Assembly: GCA_003168295.1 (NCBI GenBank)
Contig: PMST01000577.1
Span: forward strand, 1-15,670
DNA: 15,670 nucleotides
Source of the DNA: Actinomycetota bacterium
GTDB taxonomy: Bacteria > Actinomycetota > Actinomycetes > Streptosporangiales > Streptosporangiaceae
Reading direction: 5' to 3'
This document shows positions 15,334 through 15,670 of the stretch, piece by piece. The stretch's first letter is position 1. Every line of letters begins with the position of its first letter. Both the position numbers and the translations under genes were made by a program. The notes beneath the pieces were generated by a model. The model worked only from the letters and a program-made list of their open reading frames with translations. It was not told the origin of the DNA and searched no databases.

Positions 15334-15670
15334 TCAGTGGTAGAAGTGGCGGACGCCGGTGAAGTAGAGGGTGACGCCGGCGGCTTGCGCGGCGGTGACG
15401 GTCAGGTGGTCGCGGATCGAGCCGCCCGGCTCGGCGACCGCGCTTATCCCGGCTTCGGCCAGGATCTCGAAGCCGTCGGCGAAGGGGAAATACGCGTCGC
15501 TGGCGGCCACCGAGCCCGCCGCCCGGTCCCCCGCCCGCAGCACGGCCAGGCGGGCCGAATCCACCCGGTTGACCTGGCCCATGCCGATGCCGACCGAGGC
15601 GCCGGCGGAGGCGAGCAAGATGGCGTTCGACTTGACCGCACGGCAGGCTTTCCAGGCGAAGGCCAGGTCG
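15334..15670 (-). CDS. purH: PurH C-terminal part (AICAR formyltransferase / IMP cyclohydrolase), runs off the window
   Basis: Last two steps of purine synthesis: AICAR formylation with 10-formyl-THF, then IMP ring closure. About 111 C-terminal residues are visible. Typical transformylase motifs are [39 protein letters not shown]-like EPGGSIRD, and the closing FTGVRHFYH. No start is visible because the gene continues past position 15670. Its stop lies eight bases from that of the sugar dehydrogenase, without an obvious terminator between them. Confidence 0.95.
   Translation of the reverse strand, partial: DLAFAWKACRAVKSNAILLASAGASVGIGMGQVNRVDSARLAVLRAGDRAAGSVAASDAYFPFADGFEILAEAGISAVAEPGGSIRDHLTVTAAQAAGVTLYFTGVRHFYH

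Noticed and set aside
15326..15400. tRNA-like 5' end (GGGCCTAGCTCAGTGGTAGA)
   Set aside because: Looks like acceptor and D-arm sequence, but no anticodon arm or T-loop GTTCGA motif follows at the right distance, and most of it lies within the conserved purH C-terminus.

Overview
The window comes from a high-GC actinobacterium. The evidence is strongly G/C-ending codons, GTG and TTG starts, GC-rich hairpin terminators without U-tails, and the housekeeping order etfB-etfA, cysteine desulfurase, mnmA, (accessory block), MetE-like protein, ligA, which I recall as a conserved actinomycete neighbourhood. A Streptosporangiales/Thermomonosporaceae-like origin is my guess; the sequence does not fix the genus.

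Layout. 1-2798 (minus strand): two small membrane proteins, a short MetE-family protein and the 5' part of ligA, joined by ATGA overlaps at two of the junctions. About 2800-9260: an accessory block, mostly on the plus strand and less GC-rich from about 4900 on. It holds a third small membrane protein (minus strand), two tiny related ORFs of the IPTFGTY type, a HutC/UTRA-type GntR regulator, two tiny ORFs coding almost the same HARPSNQYRYEHYDP peptide, a GNAT acetyltransferase, and an 843-residue TIR / STAND-like NTPase / TPR protein. 9324-13637 (minus strand): mnmA, cysteine desulfurase, etfA, etfB. 14012-15325 (plus strand): UDP-glucose 6-dehydrogenase family protein. 15334 to the end (minus strand): C-terminal part of purH.

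How the genes work together. Cysteine desulfurase and MnmA form a sulfur-relay pair for tRNA 2-thiolation, and EtfA/EtfB form the electron-transfer flavoprotein heterodimer. The accessory block looks like an insertion into this otherwise housekeeping neighbourhood. Its TIR-NTPase-TPR protein has the architecture of bacterial NLR-like immune proteins.

The most unusual content is the tiny ORFs. In the MAK pair (5225-5290 and 5476-5556) the first 19 codons differ at nine codons. Eight of those changes are synonymous, and the ninth is Leu/Met. Each copy has its own leader hairpin and a strong Shine-Dalgarno, and the second is followed by a 13-bp terminator stem. That pattern supports real, selected micropeptides that standard gene callers would miss. 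The IPTFGTY pair (3015-3086 and 3901-3987) shows a weaker version of the same signature. Whether these peptides, the GntR regulator, the GNAT enzyme and the TIR protein form one functional system is inference.
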